Assembly (NCBI GenBank): GCA_031552315.1
Contig: JAVBMP010000004.1
Span: forward strand, 1-15,253
DNA length: 15,253 nt
From: JAVBMP01 sp031552315
GTDB lineage: Bacteria; Desulfobacterota; Desulfovibrionia; Desulfovibrionales; Desulfovibrionaceae
Direction of reading: 5' to 3'
The translations under genes were made by a program, and so were the position numbers. The notes beneath the pieces are model-generated. The model saw only the letters and a program-made list of their open reading frames with translations, was not told where the DNA came from and ran no database searches. Positions 6,352 through 13,532 of this stretch are shown here, piece by piece (within the stretch, counting starts at the first letter, position 1; each line of letters starts with the position of its first letter).

Positions 6352-7164
6352 ATGCATAACCGCGACACCCTGTATGAACTTTTGCGTACCCGCCATTTTA
6401 TAATTGCCGGGCCTTGCGTGCTGGAAAGCCGCGAACTGGCGCTGGAATGCGCCTTTGCCGTGCGTGAGGCGGCGGAAAAGGCCGGCCTGGTGGCGGTGTT
6501 CAAAAGTTCCTATGACAAAGCCAACCGCAGTTCCGCCAAGGGGTTTCGCGGCCCCGGCCTTGCCCAGGGGCTGGAATGGCTGGCGGAAGCGCGGGAGGCC
6601 ACCGGGCTGCCCGTGATTACCGATATTCATGAACCGTCTGAGGTGGAAGAAGTTGCCAAAGTGGTGGAAATTTTGCAAATTCCCGCCTTTTTGTGCCGCC
6701 AGACCAGCCTGTTGCAGGCCGCTGGAGAAAGCGGGGCCATTGTGAACGTCAAGAAAGGGCAGTTCATGGCCCCGTGGGATATGGGCGGCGTGGCGGAAAA
6801 GGTGCGGGCCACCGGCAACCACAAACTTTTGCTTACGGAACGGGGCAGCAGCTTCGGGTATAACAATCTGGTGGTGGATATGCGTTCCTTCGGGGCCATG
6901 CGTCCCTTTGGCGCCCCGCTGGTCATGGATGCCACGCACGCCGTGCAGCTGCCGGGGGGGCTGGGTTCCTGTTCCGGCGGCGACCGCTCTCAGGTTCCGG
7001 CCCTTGCCAGGGCCGCAGTGGCCGCCGGGGCGGACGGGGTGTTCATGGAATGCCACCCCGACCCGGAAAAGGCCCTGTGCGACGGCCCAAACAGCCTTTA
7101 TTTGAAGGACTTGCCCGGCCTTCTGCTTACCCTCAAATCTCTATGGGATGTGTGCGATGCCTAG
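6352..7164 (+). CDS. kdsA: 3-deoxy-D-manno-octulosonate-8-phosphate synthase, metal-dependent type
   Basis: This 270-residue cytoplasmic enzyme condenses phosphoenolpyruvate with arabinose-5-phosphate to Kdo-8-phosphate, the first committed step to Kdo of lipid A-core. Motifs are IAGPCVLES, KSSYDKANRSS, FRGPG, TDIHEP, NVKKGQFMAP, TERGSSFGYNNLVVDMRS and DATHAVQLPGG. Cys22 in GPCVLES replaces the Asn of the E. coli type. With His of DATHA, Glu of MECHPD and Asp of LCDGPN it supplies the ligand set of the metal-dependent class. The ATG at 6352 is preferred, with AAAGGCAG upstream. A TTG at 6307, three codons' length from the pyrG stop, would add 15 residues with no match. The 3' end overlaps the start of kdsC. 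Confidence 0.96.
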   Translation: MHNRDTLYELLRTRHFIIAGPCVLESRELALECAFAVREAAEKAGLVAVFKSSYDKANRSSAKGFRGPGLAQGLEWLAEAREATGLPVITDIHEPSEVEEVAKVVEILQIPAFLCRQTSLLQAAGESGAIVNVKKGQFMAPWDMGGVAEKVRATGNHKLLLTERGSSFGYNNLVVDMRSFGAMRPFGAPLVMDATHAVQLPGGLGSCSGGDRSQVPALARAAVAAGADGVFMECHPDPEKALCDGPNSLYLKDLPGLLLTLKSLWDVCDA

Positions 7165-7717
7165 TTACCCGGCCAGGCGCAAGGGGCGCAGGCCTTTTCC
7201 CTATGTGGCGGCGCGCGGCATAAAACTGCTGGTGCTTGATATTGACGGGGTAATGACAGACGGCGGCCTTTATTATGACGCAAGCGGCCTGTGCATGAAG
7301 CGTTTTGACGTGCAAGACGGGCTGGGCGTTAAAATAGCCCAGCGGCAGGGCCTGAAGTTCGGCATAATTACCGGCATGTGTTCCCCGGCTGTGGCGCAAA
7401 GGGTTGCCCAATTGGGAATTGATGATTATCATGAAGGCATACTGGACAAAATAAGCTGTCTGGACGCCCTGCGCCAAAAACACAACCTGGAATGGGCGGA
7501 ACTTGCCTACATGGGCGACGACTGGGTGGATATACCCGCCATGCTCCGCGTGGGCCTGCGCATAAGCGTGCCCAACGGCAGGCCCGTTGCGCGCAGATTG
7601 GCGGATTACGTAACCCGCGCGGAAGGCGGCCACGGTGCGGTGCGAGAGGCGCTGGAACATATTTTACAGGCTTGGGGCCGCTTTGCGGACGCCTTGAAGG
7701 AATATGAAGGAATATAA
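7157..7717 (+). CDS. kdsC: Kdo-8-phosphate phosphatase (HAD family)
   Basis: This protein of about 186 residues belongs to the capless HAD phosphatases that release Kdo from Kdo-8-phosphate and usually form tetramers. LLVLDIDGVMTDG holds the nucleophile Asp28 and the acid Asp30. KFGIITG is motif II, and YMGDDWVDIPAM holds the Mg-binding aspartates (family usually YMGDDLIDLP). EGGHGAVRE matches the C-terminal tail that enters the neighbouring active site. The gene overlaps the kdsA end. An ATG at 7148 is possible, but 7157 has GGGA eight bases upstream and fits better. Three bases separate its stop from lptC, so translation is probably coupled. Confidence 0.94.
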   Translation: MPSYPARRKGRRPFPYVAARGIKLLVLDIDGVMTDGGLYYDASGLCMKRFDVQDGLGVKIAQRQGLKFGIITGMCSPAVAQRVAQLGIDDYHEGILDKISCLDALRQKHNLEWAELAYMGDDWVDIPAMLRVGLRISVPNGRPVARRLADYVTRAEGGHGAVREALEHILQAWGRFADALKEYEGI

Positions 7718-7720
7718 ATA

Positions 7721-8482
7721 ATGACCGGCAAGAAAGTTTTTTTACTTATATTGATCTTGCTCGGGCTAGGCTTTGCGGGCTTTTTTTACTACAAATCCCA
7801 GAGCTTGCGCCAGGTTGCGGAACAGTCTGAGGGACTTGCCACGGAACAGGCCACGGGACTTGTTACGGAACAGGCCGCGCCAACGGCCGAGCAGGCGGAT
7901 GCTGCGGCAAGCGGCAATTCGGCTTCGTATGATTCCGGCAATTCCGGCAAGTCCGGCCCTGCTTCCTCCGCTTCCGGCACCATTTCCGGACAGTCCGGGC
8001 CTGAAGCCCTTGGCGCGCTGGAAAGCCCGGAAGATATTTTTACCCTGGCCCTGAAGGAAATAGAACTGGCCCAGGGCGGCGGCGGCATTGAAGAATGGCG
8101 GCTAAAGGCCAACTGGGCCGCCATGCGCAAGGAAAGTGACATAATTAACCTTACGCGGCCCGTGGTTACCTACTTTATGCCGGAAAACCGGGGCGAGCTT
8201 CAGGTTACATCCAGTACCGGCTCTGTTGACCAGGCCAACCGCAATGTGATCATGCAGGGCGATGTTGTGGCCGTAAACAGTGACATGACCCTTAAAACAA
8301 CTGAAATGTTTTATGACAGCGCCACCCGGCAAATGAAATTTGACAAGGGGGCCAGCTTCAGCGGGGAAAAGGTTTCCGGCAAGGCCGACAATTTGGTGTG
8401 GAAGATGAATGAACGCGTGATAGAGGCCACCGGCGACGTGGTGGTAGATATAAAGGGTGGAACCACCCAAAAGCTTTTTTAG
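7721..8482 (+). CDS. lptC: LPS export protein LptC, with long low-complexity linker
   Basis: This 253-residue protein is longer than the E. coli LptC of about 190. LptC is anchored in the inner membrane and passes LPS from LptBFG to periplasmic LptA. A single N-terminal helix (about residues 5-24) is followed by some 80 residues rich in Ala, Glu, Gln, Ser and Gly, and then a LptC/OstA-like beta domain from about residue 100. That domain shows WRLKANWAAMRKESDIINL, DVVAVNSDMTLKTTEMFYD and ATGDVVVDIKGG. The assignment rests on this architecture plus position between kdsC and lptA-lptB. AAGG in the kdsC end serves as ribosome binding site. The linker contains a 24-bp duplicated unit. Confidence 0.88.
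   Translation: MTGKKVFLLILILLGLGFAGFFYYKSQSLRQVAEQSEGLATEQATGLVTEQAAPTAEQADAAASGNSASYDSGNSGKSGPASSASGTISGQSGPEALGALESPEDIFTLALKEIELAQGGGGIEEWRLKANWAAMRKESDIINLTRPVVTYFMPENRGELQVTSSTGSVDQANRNVIMQGDVVAVNSDMTLKTTEMFYDSATRQMKFDKGASFSGEKVSGKADNLVWKMNERVIEATGDVVVDIKGGTTQKLF
7831..7878 (+). repeat. 24-bp tandem duplication in lptC
   Basis: Two adjacent 24-bp units at 7831-7854 and 7855-7878 share GGGACTTG, two variable bases, and ACGGAACAGGCC. They encode GLATEQAT and GLVTEQAA in the periplasmic linker. A weaker third copy (GGTTGCGGAACAGTC) lies just before. Confidence 0.8.
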
Positions 8483-8502
8483 GGCATTTGTCCAGAGTCT
8501 TT

Positions 8503-9105
8503 ATGCTGAAAATTAAAAACATACTACTTGTAGCCATCTTGTTCTGCCTGGCCTTTTCGGTTTTTTGGCAAAACCCGGAAGCGCAGGCAGCCGCGCGGCG
8601 CGTTCAACGGGCGGCCACGCCTGCCGCCCCGGCCAAACCGTCCGCGCCAGCCGCAAAAGATGTGCCCACCCGTATCACTTCAGAAAAAATGGTTTATACG
8701 GCGGACAGGCAGCAAATTGTTTTTTCCGGCAATGTAAAGGTTGTGCGGCCGGATTTTACCCTTACCTCGGCCCAGCTGAACGTTTACCTTGCGGGCGGCG
8801 GGGCAACAGCGCCCACAGATTCCCTTGGGCTTGACGGCAGCAAGGTGGACAAGATTGTGGCGGAAAAAAATGTGCGCATCAAAATGGAAGGCGAGCGGCA
8901 GGGTGAATGTGAAAAGGCCACCTACACCATGAAAAATTCCGCTATTGTCATGGAAGGCAACCCCGTGCTAAGCGAAGGTAAAAATGTGGTGCGCGGTGAA
9001 AAAATAACCTTTTTCACCCGTGAAAACCGCATGGCCATAGACGGCAGGGTGGCGGTGGACTTTGTGACGGAAGACAAACCCCTGCTTGAAGAAAAAAATA
9101 AATAG
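8503..9105 (+). CDS. lptA: Periplasmic LPS transport protein LptA
   Basis: About 200 residues. LptA forms the periplasmic beta-jellyroll bridge that carries LPS from LptC to LptD. Residues 1-29 form a signal peptide: Lys-rich start, hydrophobic core ILLVAILFCLAFSV, and AQA-A cleavage site. A Pro/Ala-rich stretch follows, then the LptA/OstA domain with TSEKMVYTADRQQIVFSGNVKVV and VEKATYTMKNSAIVMEGNP-type repeats (here written CEKATYTMKN). The ATG at 8503 has weak upstream GAG. An in-frame TTG at 8488 has AGGG close by and would add five residues; I prefer the ATG. It lies 20 bases after lptC and 19 bases before lptB. Confidence 0.9.
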   Translation: MLKIKNILLVAILFCLAFSVFWQNPEAQAAARRVQRAATPAAPAKPSAPAAKDVPTRITSEKMVYTADRQQIVFSGNVKVVRPDFTLTSAQLNVYLAGGGATAPTDSLGLDGSKVDKIVAEKNVRIKMEGERQGECEKATYTMKNSAIVMEGNPVLSEGKNVVRGEKITFFTRENRMAIDGRVAVDFVTEDKPLLEEKNK

Positions 9106-9124
9106 ATTCCTAATCGGGTTCATT

Positions 9125-9847
9125 ATGGCACAGTTAGAGGCCTGCTCCTTAAGCAAGACATACGGACAACGCAAAGTGGTGCGCGATGTTTCTCTGGTTA
9201 TCAACACCGGGGAAATTGTCGGCCTGCTTGGCCCCAACGGGGCCGGTAAAACCACTACTTTCTACATGATAACCGGCATACGCAAGCCCAACGGCGGCAA
9301 TGTAAACCTTGACGGGCAAAACATAGCCGACTGGCCGCTTTACAAGCGGGCCCGCGTTGGCCTTTCCTATCTTCCGCAAGAAAGTTCAATTTTCCGCAGT
9401 CTTACGGTAATGGATAACCTCAAGATGATCCTGGAATACACCGGGCTGAGCAAGGCCGCCCAAAGAAAGAAGGCGGGCGAGCTGCTGGAGGAATTTCGCA
9501 TAAGCCACCTGGCCGATTCTCTGGCGTCTTACCTTTCCGGCGGGGAACGCCGCCGCCTGGAAATTGCCCGCGCCCTGATACGTGAACCGAAATTTGTCCT
9601 GCTTGATGAACCCTTCGCCGGTATAGACCCCTTGGCGGTGGATGATATTCAACACCTTATAGTAGCGCTGAAAACCCGTGGCATAGGCGTGCTTATTTCC
9701 GACCACAACGTGCGTGAAACCCTGCACATTTGCGACAGGGCCTACCTGATGCATCAAGGCCTGGTTATTGTTGAAGGCACACCGGATGAAATTGTGCAAG
9801 ACCCCCATGCCCGGCGCGTCTATCTGGGCGAAGATTTTTGCCTGTAA
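9125..9847 (+). CDS. lptB: LPS export ABC transporter ATPase LptB
   Basis: This 240-residue protein is the same size as E. coli LptB. It hydrolyses ATP to power LPS extraction by LptFG. All ABC motifs are present: Walker A GPNGAGKTT (36-44), Q-loop YLPQESS, signature LSGGERRRLEIARAL, Walker B FVLLDEPFAGIDP and H-loop ISDHNVRE. The AGIDPLAV after Walker B and the C-terminal GTPDEIVQD...RRVYLGEDF are typical of LptB. I take the ATG at 9125. A TTG at 9086 would overlap lptA and add 13 unsupported residues. It is the last gene of the operon, with a strong terminator 46 bases after its stop. The partner permeases lptF and lptG are not in the window. Confidence 0.97.
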   Translation: MAQLEACSLSKTYGQRKVVRDVSLVINTGEIVGLLGPNGAGKTTTFYMITGIRKPNGGNVNLDGQNIADWPLYKRARVGLSYLPQESSIFRSLTVMDNLKMILEYTGLSKAAQRKKAGELLEEFRISHLADSLASYLSGGERRRLEIARALIREPKFVLLDEPFAGIDPLAVDDIQHLIVALKTRGIGVLISDHNVRETLHICDRAYLMHQGLVIVEGTPDEIVQDPHARRVYLGEDFCL

Positions 9848-9892
9848 AAATTCGCGCTGTTTTTGCTTGCGCCTGAAATAGCCGCCATTTTT

Positions 9893-9931
9893 ATATCCCG
9901 CCGGGCACTGAAGCCGGGCGGGATATTTTTT
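9893..9931 (+). terminator. Intrinsic terminator of the pyrG-lptB operon
   Basis: A 10-bp stem ATATCCCGCC (9893-9902) pairs with GGCGGGATAT (9917-9926). Extra GGC/GCC pairing occurs in the loop, and the stem runs into six T (9926-9931). Confidence 0.85.
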
Positions 9932-10171
9932 GGCAAAAATTTCATCAGGGGGCCCTGGCCTCCAAATGAGGCCGTTGCGCAACGGCCTTGCTTGGCAAAC
10001 CTTGCATTGCCCTTACATATCGCTTACGCCTTAACACCATTACGGAAAATATATCGAATAACATCGCAATGCCACGGCCGGGTAAAGAATATATACGGCA
10101 AGGCTTTGCACACTACGCCTTTGCCATGGCGCAAAAATGCTGAAATATGTGCTAAAGCTTAAAATGCCTAC
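9932..10171. other. Non-coding stretch with inverted repeats
   Basis: No supportable gene. It holds a 20-bp perfect palindrome at 9969-9988 (AGGCCGTTGC and its complement, centred on GCGC). It also has a GCATTGC/GCAATGC pair, and a weak hairpin GGCAAGGC/GCCTTTGCC in the later part. None is followed by a T-run. A small RNA or a binding site for a dimeric protein is possible, but nothing here matches a c-di-GMP riboswitch or other class I know. Confidence 0.5.
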
Positions 10172-10200
10172 TGGACAAGACAAGCCTTAACGGGTACAAT
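10172..10200 (+). promoter_or_regulatory. Sigma-70 promoter of the diguanylate cyclase gene
   Basis: TGGACA (10172-10177) and TACAAT (10195-10200) are separated by exactly 17 bases. The start codon is about 35 bases beyond the expected transcription start, preceded by CGGAG (10232-10236). Confidence 0.55.
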
Positions 10201-10241
10201 ATTGCCGTATTATAACATATTGTATTTTTTTCGGAGTATTC

Positions 10242-11315
10242 ATGTCAATTCATTCCAGCGACACAGATAATTCCGTGTATGGCGTCAATAAAAAGTTTAC
10301 AGCCACCATGGATAAAGCCGGTGTGCCGGAAGACTTTTTTTGGCGTTCTTTTTTGTCACACCTTTATTGTATGAAAAATTATCCCCAGCTTACCGGGGTG
10401 CAAAAAGAACAAATTCAGGAATTTCTGCTGCGCACCCTTAGCGAGAAGGATTTTTCTGAAGTCAAACTAAGCTACGCCTTTGGCGAATTTCTTGGTATTA
10501 TCAATTCCGGCTATGAAAGAAAGCTTCAGGCCACCATGCAGGAAAGTATGGCCCTGATTGAAGATATGAAAAATATCATGGGCCGCCACGCCATTGACGT
10601 TGACGACGCCGGCAGCAAGACCGAGGCCATTGTGCTTTCCGGCGGTGAACCGGCCACGGTTATTGCGAAGGTGCGTGACGTTTTTAAGGAAGTTGTATCC
10701 AAAATGGAGCAAGACGCTTGCTCGCTTGAAACAATGATCCTGCATGACGGCCTTACCAGCATAGCCAACCGCCGCGGCTTTGACCTTTTCTTGCAAGACG
10801 CCATGAGCCAGTGGGAAAATGACAATACCCCGGTTGCCCTTATTATGGTGGACGTTGACAACTTCAAGCAATTCAACGACAAACACGGGCACCGCATAGG
10901 CGACCAGGCCCTGAAGGTAGTGGCCCAGCACACCAAACGCATTGCCGACAAATATTCCGATGCCTACACCAAGGTCATGCCCGCCCGCTACGGCGGGGAA
11001 GAATTTTCTGTTATCATCGTGGGCCGCAAAGCCCGCGACGTGGCCGCCATTGCGGAAGACCTGCGCAGCACCATTGCCCGGTTCAGCTTTATTATCCGCG
11101 ACCCGGACGGAAATGTGCTGGAAAGCAGCATACGCATTACCGTAAGCCTTGGCGCGGCCAAACCCTGGACAGGCTGGTCCGGCGCGTACTGCGACAACCT
11201 GGTGGATTCCGCCGACAAGGCCCTGTATTTCGCCAAGCGCGGCGGCAAAAACCGCGTTGCCATGTATACACCGGATCAGGAAACGCAATATACCATTTTT
11301 GACCCGGGCGCGTAA
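10242..11315 (+). CDS. Cytosolic diguanylate cyclase (GGDEF protein)
   Basis: This 357-residue protein makes the second messenger c-di-GMP from two GTP. The C-terminal GGDEF domain starts near residue 165 (HDGLTSIANRRGF at 168-180). It contains the metal-binding DVDNFKQFND (204-213) and an intact active-site loop GGEEF at 251-255. The inhibitory RxxD site five residues ahead of GGEEF is absent (the region reads AYTKVMPARY), so product inhibition through that site is not expected. The first 160 residues are mostly helical and soluble and match no sensor domain I recognise. A helical stretch near 90-165 may be a dimerising coiled coil. No signal peptide or membrane segment is seen. CGGAG supports the ATG. 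It appears to be a single-gene unit between the lptB terminator and the following hairpins. Confidence 0.93.
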   Translation: MSIHSSDTDNSVYGVNKKFTATMDKAGVPEDFFWRSFLSHLYCMKNYPQLTGVQKEQIQEFLLRTLSEKDFSEVKLSYAFGEFLGIINSGYERKLQATMQESMALIEDMKNIMGRHAIDVDDAGSKTEAIVLSGGEPATVIAKVRDVFKEVVSKMEQDACSLETMILHDGLTSIANRRGFDLFLQDAMSQWENDNTPVALIMVDVDNFKQFNDKHGHRIGDQALKVVAQHTKRIADKYSDAYTKVMPARYGGEEFSVIIVGRKARDVAAIAEDLRSTIARFSFIIRDPDGNVLESSIRITVSLGAAKPWTGWSGAYCDNLVDSADKALYFAKRGGKNRVAMYTPDQETQYTIFDPGA

Positions 11316-11332
11316 GCCGGAAGAAATGCGGA

Positions 11333-11374
11333 AGATTAAAACCGGCAGATTAAAGCCGGCAGATTAAAGGCGGA
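11333..11374 (+). repeat. 14-bp tandem repeat, three copies
   Basis: AGATTAAAACCGGC (11333), AGATTAAAGCCGGC (11347) and AGATTAAAGGCGGA (11361) follow with exact 14-bp period right behind the diguanylate cyclase stop. Shorter decayed copies (GCCGGAAGAAATGCGGA) precede them. Confidence 0.85.
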
Positions 11375-11385
11375 AGAAGATTTTT

Positions 11386-11410
11386 TTTGGGGGAATTGAA
11401 TTCCCCCAAA
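11386..11410. repeat. Perfect hairpin TTTGGGGGAAT / ATTCCCCCAAA
   Basis: Two 11-base arms surround a TGA loop. A run of eight T lies before the stem on the plus strand and no T-run follows on either strand, so by itself it is not a standard intrinsic terminator. Confidence 0.7.
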
Positions 11411-11422
11411 CCCCCTCGTTAT

Positions 11423-11484
11423 AAAAATCCATTTTGTTCCGCGTGTTTTGCCATGCAAAACTTGCAGGACAAAATGGATTTTTT
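11423..11484. terminator. Long hairpin, probable bidirectional terminator
   Basis: AAAAATCCATTTTGTTCC (11423-11440) pairs with GGACAAAATGGATTTTTT (11467-11484) with one bulged base. Inside, GTTTTGC-CAT-GCAAAAC (11445-11461) forms a second stem. The A-run before and T-run after suit termination in both directions. It stands between the diguanylate cyclase and the ABC exporter. Confidence 0.65.
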
Positions 11485-11527
11485 ATGGCAAGGGGTTGGG
11501 CAAACTTTGTTTTACGCCCGCAACTGT

Positions 11528-11556
11528 TTGCCAAGCGCGTTATTTCAGGGTATTAT
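11528..11556 (+). promoter_or_regulatory. Sigma-70 promoter of the ABC exporter gene
   Basis: TTGCCA (11528-11533) and TATTAT (11551-11556), each one base from consensus, are 17 bases apart. The expected transcription start is about 45 bases before the ATG at 11610. Confidence 0.6.
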
Positions 11557-11609
11557 ATGCGCGGCGCTTATTTGAAACCGTTGCACAATCCACGCGCAAG
11601 GGGCAAACC

Positions 11610-13412
11610 ATGACCCTTTATGAACTGCTTAAAAACATCCGGCCCTATGTCCGCCCTTACCGCTGGCTGGTCATTTTGGCTTTGGTGCTTACCTTTGTGG
11701 GGTCGCTTACGGCCCAGGTGAACGCCTGGGTCTTGCGCTACGCCGTGGACGCCATAAACGGGCTGGTGGAAGCGCATAAAAGCGTGCAGGACGGCCTTGG
11801 CATTCTGGTTGCCATTTCAATTATCCTTATCGGCAAGGAAGTGCTGAACGTTTTTATCCAGTTTGGGCAAAAATTTTATGGTGAAAAGCTGCGCATCTAC
11901 ATTTCTCACGACCTGGCCCAGACGGTTATTGAAAAAATCCTTACCTACAAGCTGGCCTTTTACAGTTCCGGCGGCAACCAGCCAGGCAAGCTGCAAACCC
12001 GCATAGACCGGGGGGTGGAAAATCTTACCCGCCTGGTGCAGAACTTTTTTATAGATATATTGCCGTTGTTCGCCAACGCCATAGTTGCCCTGCTTATGAT
12101 GTTCAACGCCAATTTTTATGTGGGGTTGCTGGGTTTTTGCATTGTGCCCATTTATTATTACGTAAGCCGGGTGCAGGCCGGCAAGCTTAGCGTATCGCGC
12201 CGCGCCATAAAAAGCCTGCGGGAAAATAAAAGCCAGGGCATTTTGAGCATTATAGAATCCATTCCGGTAATTAAATCCTTTTTGCGCGAAAATATTGAAG
12301 AAAAAAAGCAGATGCTTCTGCAAACAGATTTGACCGACGCCCAGATGGAAATGCGCAAGGTCAGCTTCCTTTTTGATGGTTTGAAAAGTTTTGTGGAACA
12401 AATTGGCGTGGTTGCCATTATTTTGCTTACCACTTATTTTGTTCTGGACGGGCGAATGAGCATTGGCTCCATCATGTTCCATACTTTGCTTTTCAGCAAT
12501 GTATCCGCGCCCATACGCAGGCTTCATCTGATTTATGACCAGATGAATGACGCCCTGGTGTATTCCGAGGCCTTTTTTGAAATTTTGCATGCGGATGACC
12601 AGGTGGAGCAAAGCGGTTCCTACAGGCCGGATAGCGTCAAAACCGGCAGCAAGATCAGCGGCAGGTTTGAACTGAAAAACGTAAGCTTTACCTACCCGGA
12701 TAATGAAGCCCCAACCCTGCGCGGCATCAACATGGAAATAGAACCCGGACGCATCACCGCGCTGGTTGGGCTTTCCGGGGCCGGAAAAAGCACCCTGATC
12801 AACCTGCTGGACAAGTTCTACAGCCCGGATTCCGGCTCCATACTGCTGGATGGCGTTGACTTGCAGGAGCATGATACCGCCTTTGTGCGCGACAATATCG
12901 GCCTGGTGTTGCAAAAAAACCATATTTTCAACGGCAGCGTGGAAGAAAATATCCTGTACGGCAACCCCAGCGCCACGCATGAAGAAGTGGTGGATGCGGC
13001 CCAAAAAGCCTGGCTGCATGATCAGGTTTCCGCCCTGCCGGATGGTTACAACACCCTGGCAACCGCCCTTTCTGGCGGGCAACAGCAAAAAATAGCCATT
13101 GCCCGGATGTTTTTAAAAAACCCGCCCATCATTTTTCTGGATGAACCCACGGCCAGCCTGGACGCGGTGGCGACAGAACAGATCAAAAACAGTATGGACG
13201 CGATCAAGCAAAACCGCACTGTGGTTATTATTTCCCACAGCATTTCACAAATTATTGATTCAGACCGCATTTATGTCATGCAGTCCGGCCGCATTGTGGA
13301 ACACGGCACGCATGAGGAAATTTACCACCAAAACGGCCCCTACAAGGAAATATTCGACGCCATGGCCCGCAGCCTGAATGTGGACAAGATAGCCAAAACC
13401 CTTGACGACTGA
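11610..13412 (+). CDS. Half-size ABC exporter (MsbA/multidrug type)
   Basis: This 600-residue protein has a membrane domain of about six helices (roughly 20-340; clear segments WLVILALVLTFVGSL, ILVAISIILIG, LFANAIVALLMMF, FVEQIGVVAIILLTTYFVL). A nucleotide-binding domain follows with Walker A GLSGAGKST, Q-loop LVLQKN, signature LSGGQQQKIAIAR, Walker B IIFLDEPTASLD and H-loop IISHS. It should act as a homodimer pumping a lipid, peptide or drug outward; substrate unknown. The signature ends QQQK where RQR is more common. The start is the ATG at 11610, with AAGGGG at 11598. The frame is open back to 11448, but that extension crosses the promoter and hairpin. The gene looks more AT-rich than its neighbours and its C-terminal style reminds me of Bacteroidetes exporters, so transfer is possible. 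The nearby lpt genes do not prove an LPS role. Confidence 0.92.
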   Translation: MTLYELLKNIRPYVRPYRWLVILALVLTFVGSLTAQVNAWVLRYAVDAINGLVEAHKSVQDGLGILVAISIILIGKEVLNVFIQFGQKFYGEKLRIYISHDLAQTVIEKILTYKLAFYSSGGNQPGKLQTRIDRGVENLTRLVQNFFIDILPLFANAIVALLMMFNANFYVGLLGFCIVPIYYYVSRVQAGKLSVSRRAIKSLRENKSQGILSIIESIPVIKSFLRENIEEKKQMLLQTDLTDAQMEMRKVSFLFDGLKSFVEQIGVVAIILLTTYFVLDGRMSIGSIMFHTLLFSNVSAPIRRLHLIYDQMNDALVYSEAFFEILHADDQVEQSGSYRPDSVKTGSKISGRFELKNVSFTYPDNEAPTLRGINMEIEPGRITALVGLSGAGKSTLINLLDKFYSPDSGSILLDGVDLQEHDTAFVRDNIGLVLQKNHIFNGSVEENILYGNPSATHEEVVDAAQKAWLHDQVSALPDGYNTLATALSGGQQQKIAIARMFLKNPPIIFLDEPTASLDAVATEQIKNSMDAIKQNRTVVIISHSISQIIDSDRIYVMQSGRIVEHGTHEEIYHQNGPYKEIFDAMARSLNVDKIAKTLDD

Positions 13413-13511
13413 CGCCTGGCGATTGACGCCTGGCGCTTGGTGTTTGACGACTGATGCCTGACGCCTGGCGATTGATTAAGACAAATGACAAATGATTAAT
13501 GATGCCTGACG
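13402..13511 (+). repeat. Degenerate tandem repeats at the ABC exporter stop and behind it
   Basis: GACGCCTGGCGATT (13411) and GACGCCTGGCGCTT (13425) are a 14-bp tandem pair, and GACGCCTGGCGATTGA recurs at 13460. TTGACGACTGA, which includes the last codons and stop of the exporter, recurs at 13444. GATGCCTGACG occurs at 13453 and 13501. The 3' end of the gene has thus been copied into the spacer. No terminator is visible, so read-through into rtcB is possible. Confidence 0.8.
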
Positions 13512-13532
13512 GATAATGGAGACCGCCAATAT

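Noticed and set aside
9932..10241. c-di-GMP riboswitch upstream of the diguanylate cyclase
   Set aside because: The conserved core sequences of the GEMM class are absent, and the GGCAAACC-like bases at about 9993 are an isolated match.
11448..11609. N-terminal extension of the ABC exporter
   Set aside because: The extension is Cys/Arg-rich, starts inside a hairpin and crosses a good promoter. AAGGGG before 11610 fixes the start.
13402..13511. CRISPR array
   Set aside because: The repeats are 11-16 bases, adjacent, degenerate and without unique spacers of constant length.
13413..13532. Sigma-54 promoter for rtcB, as in RtcR-controlled systems
   Set aside because: TGGCGC and TGGCGA occur, but no GC element stands at the required spacing downstream, and no rtcR is seen.
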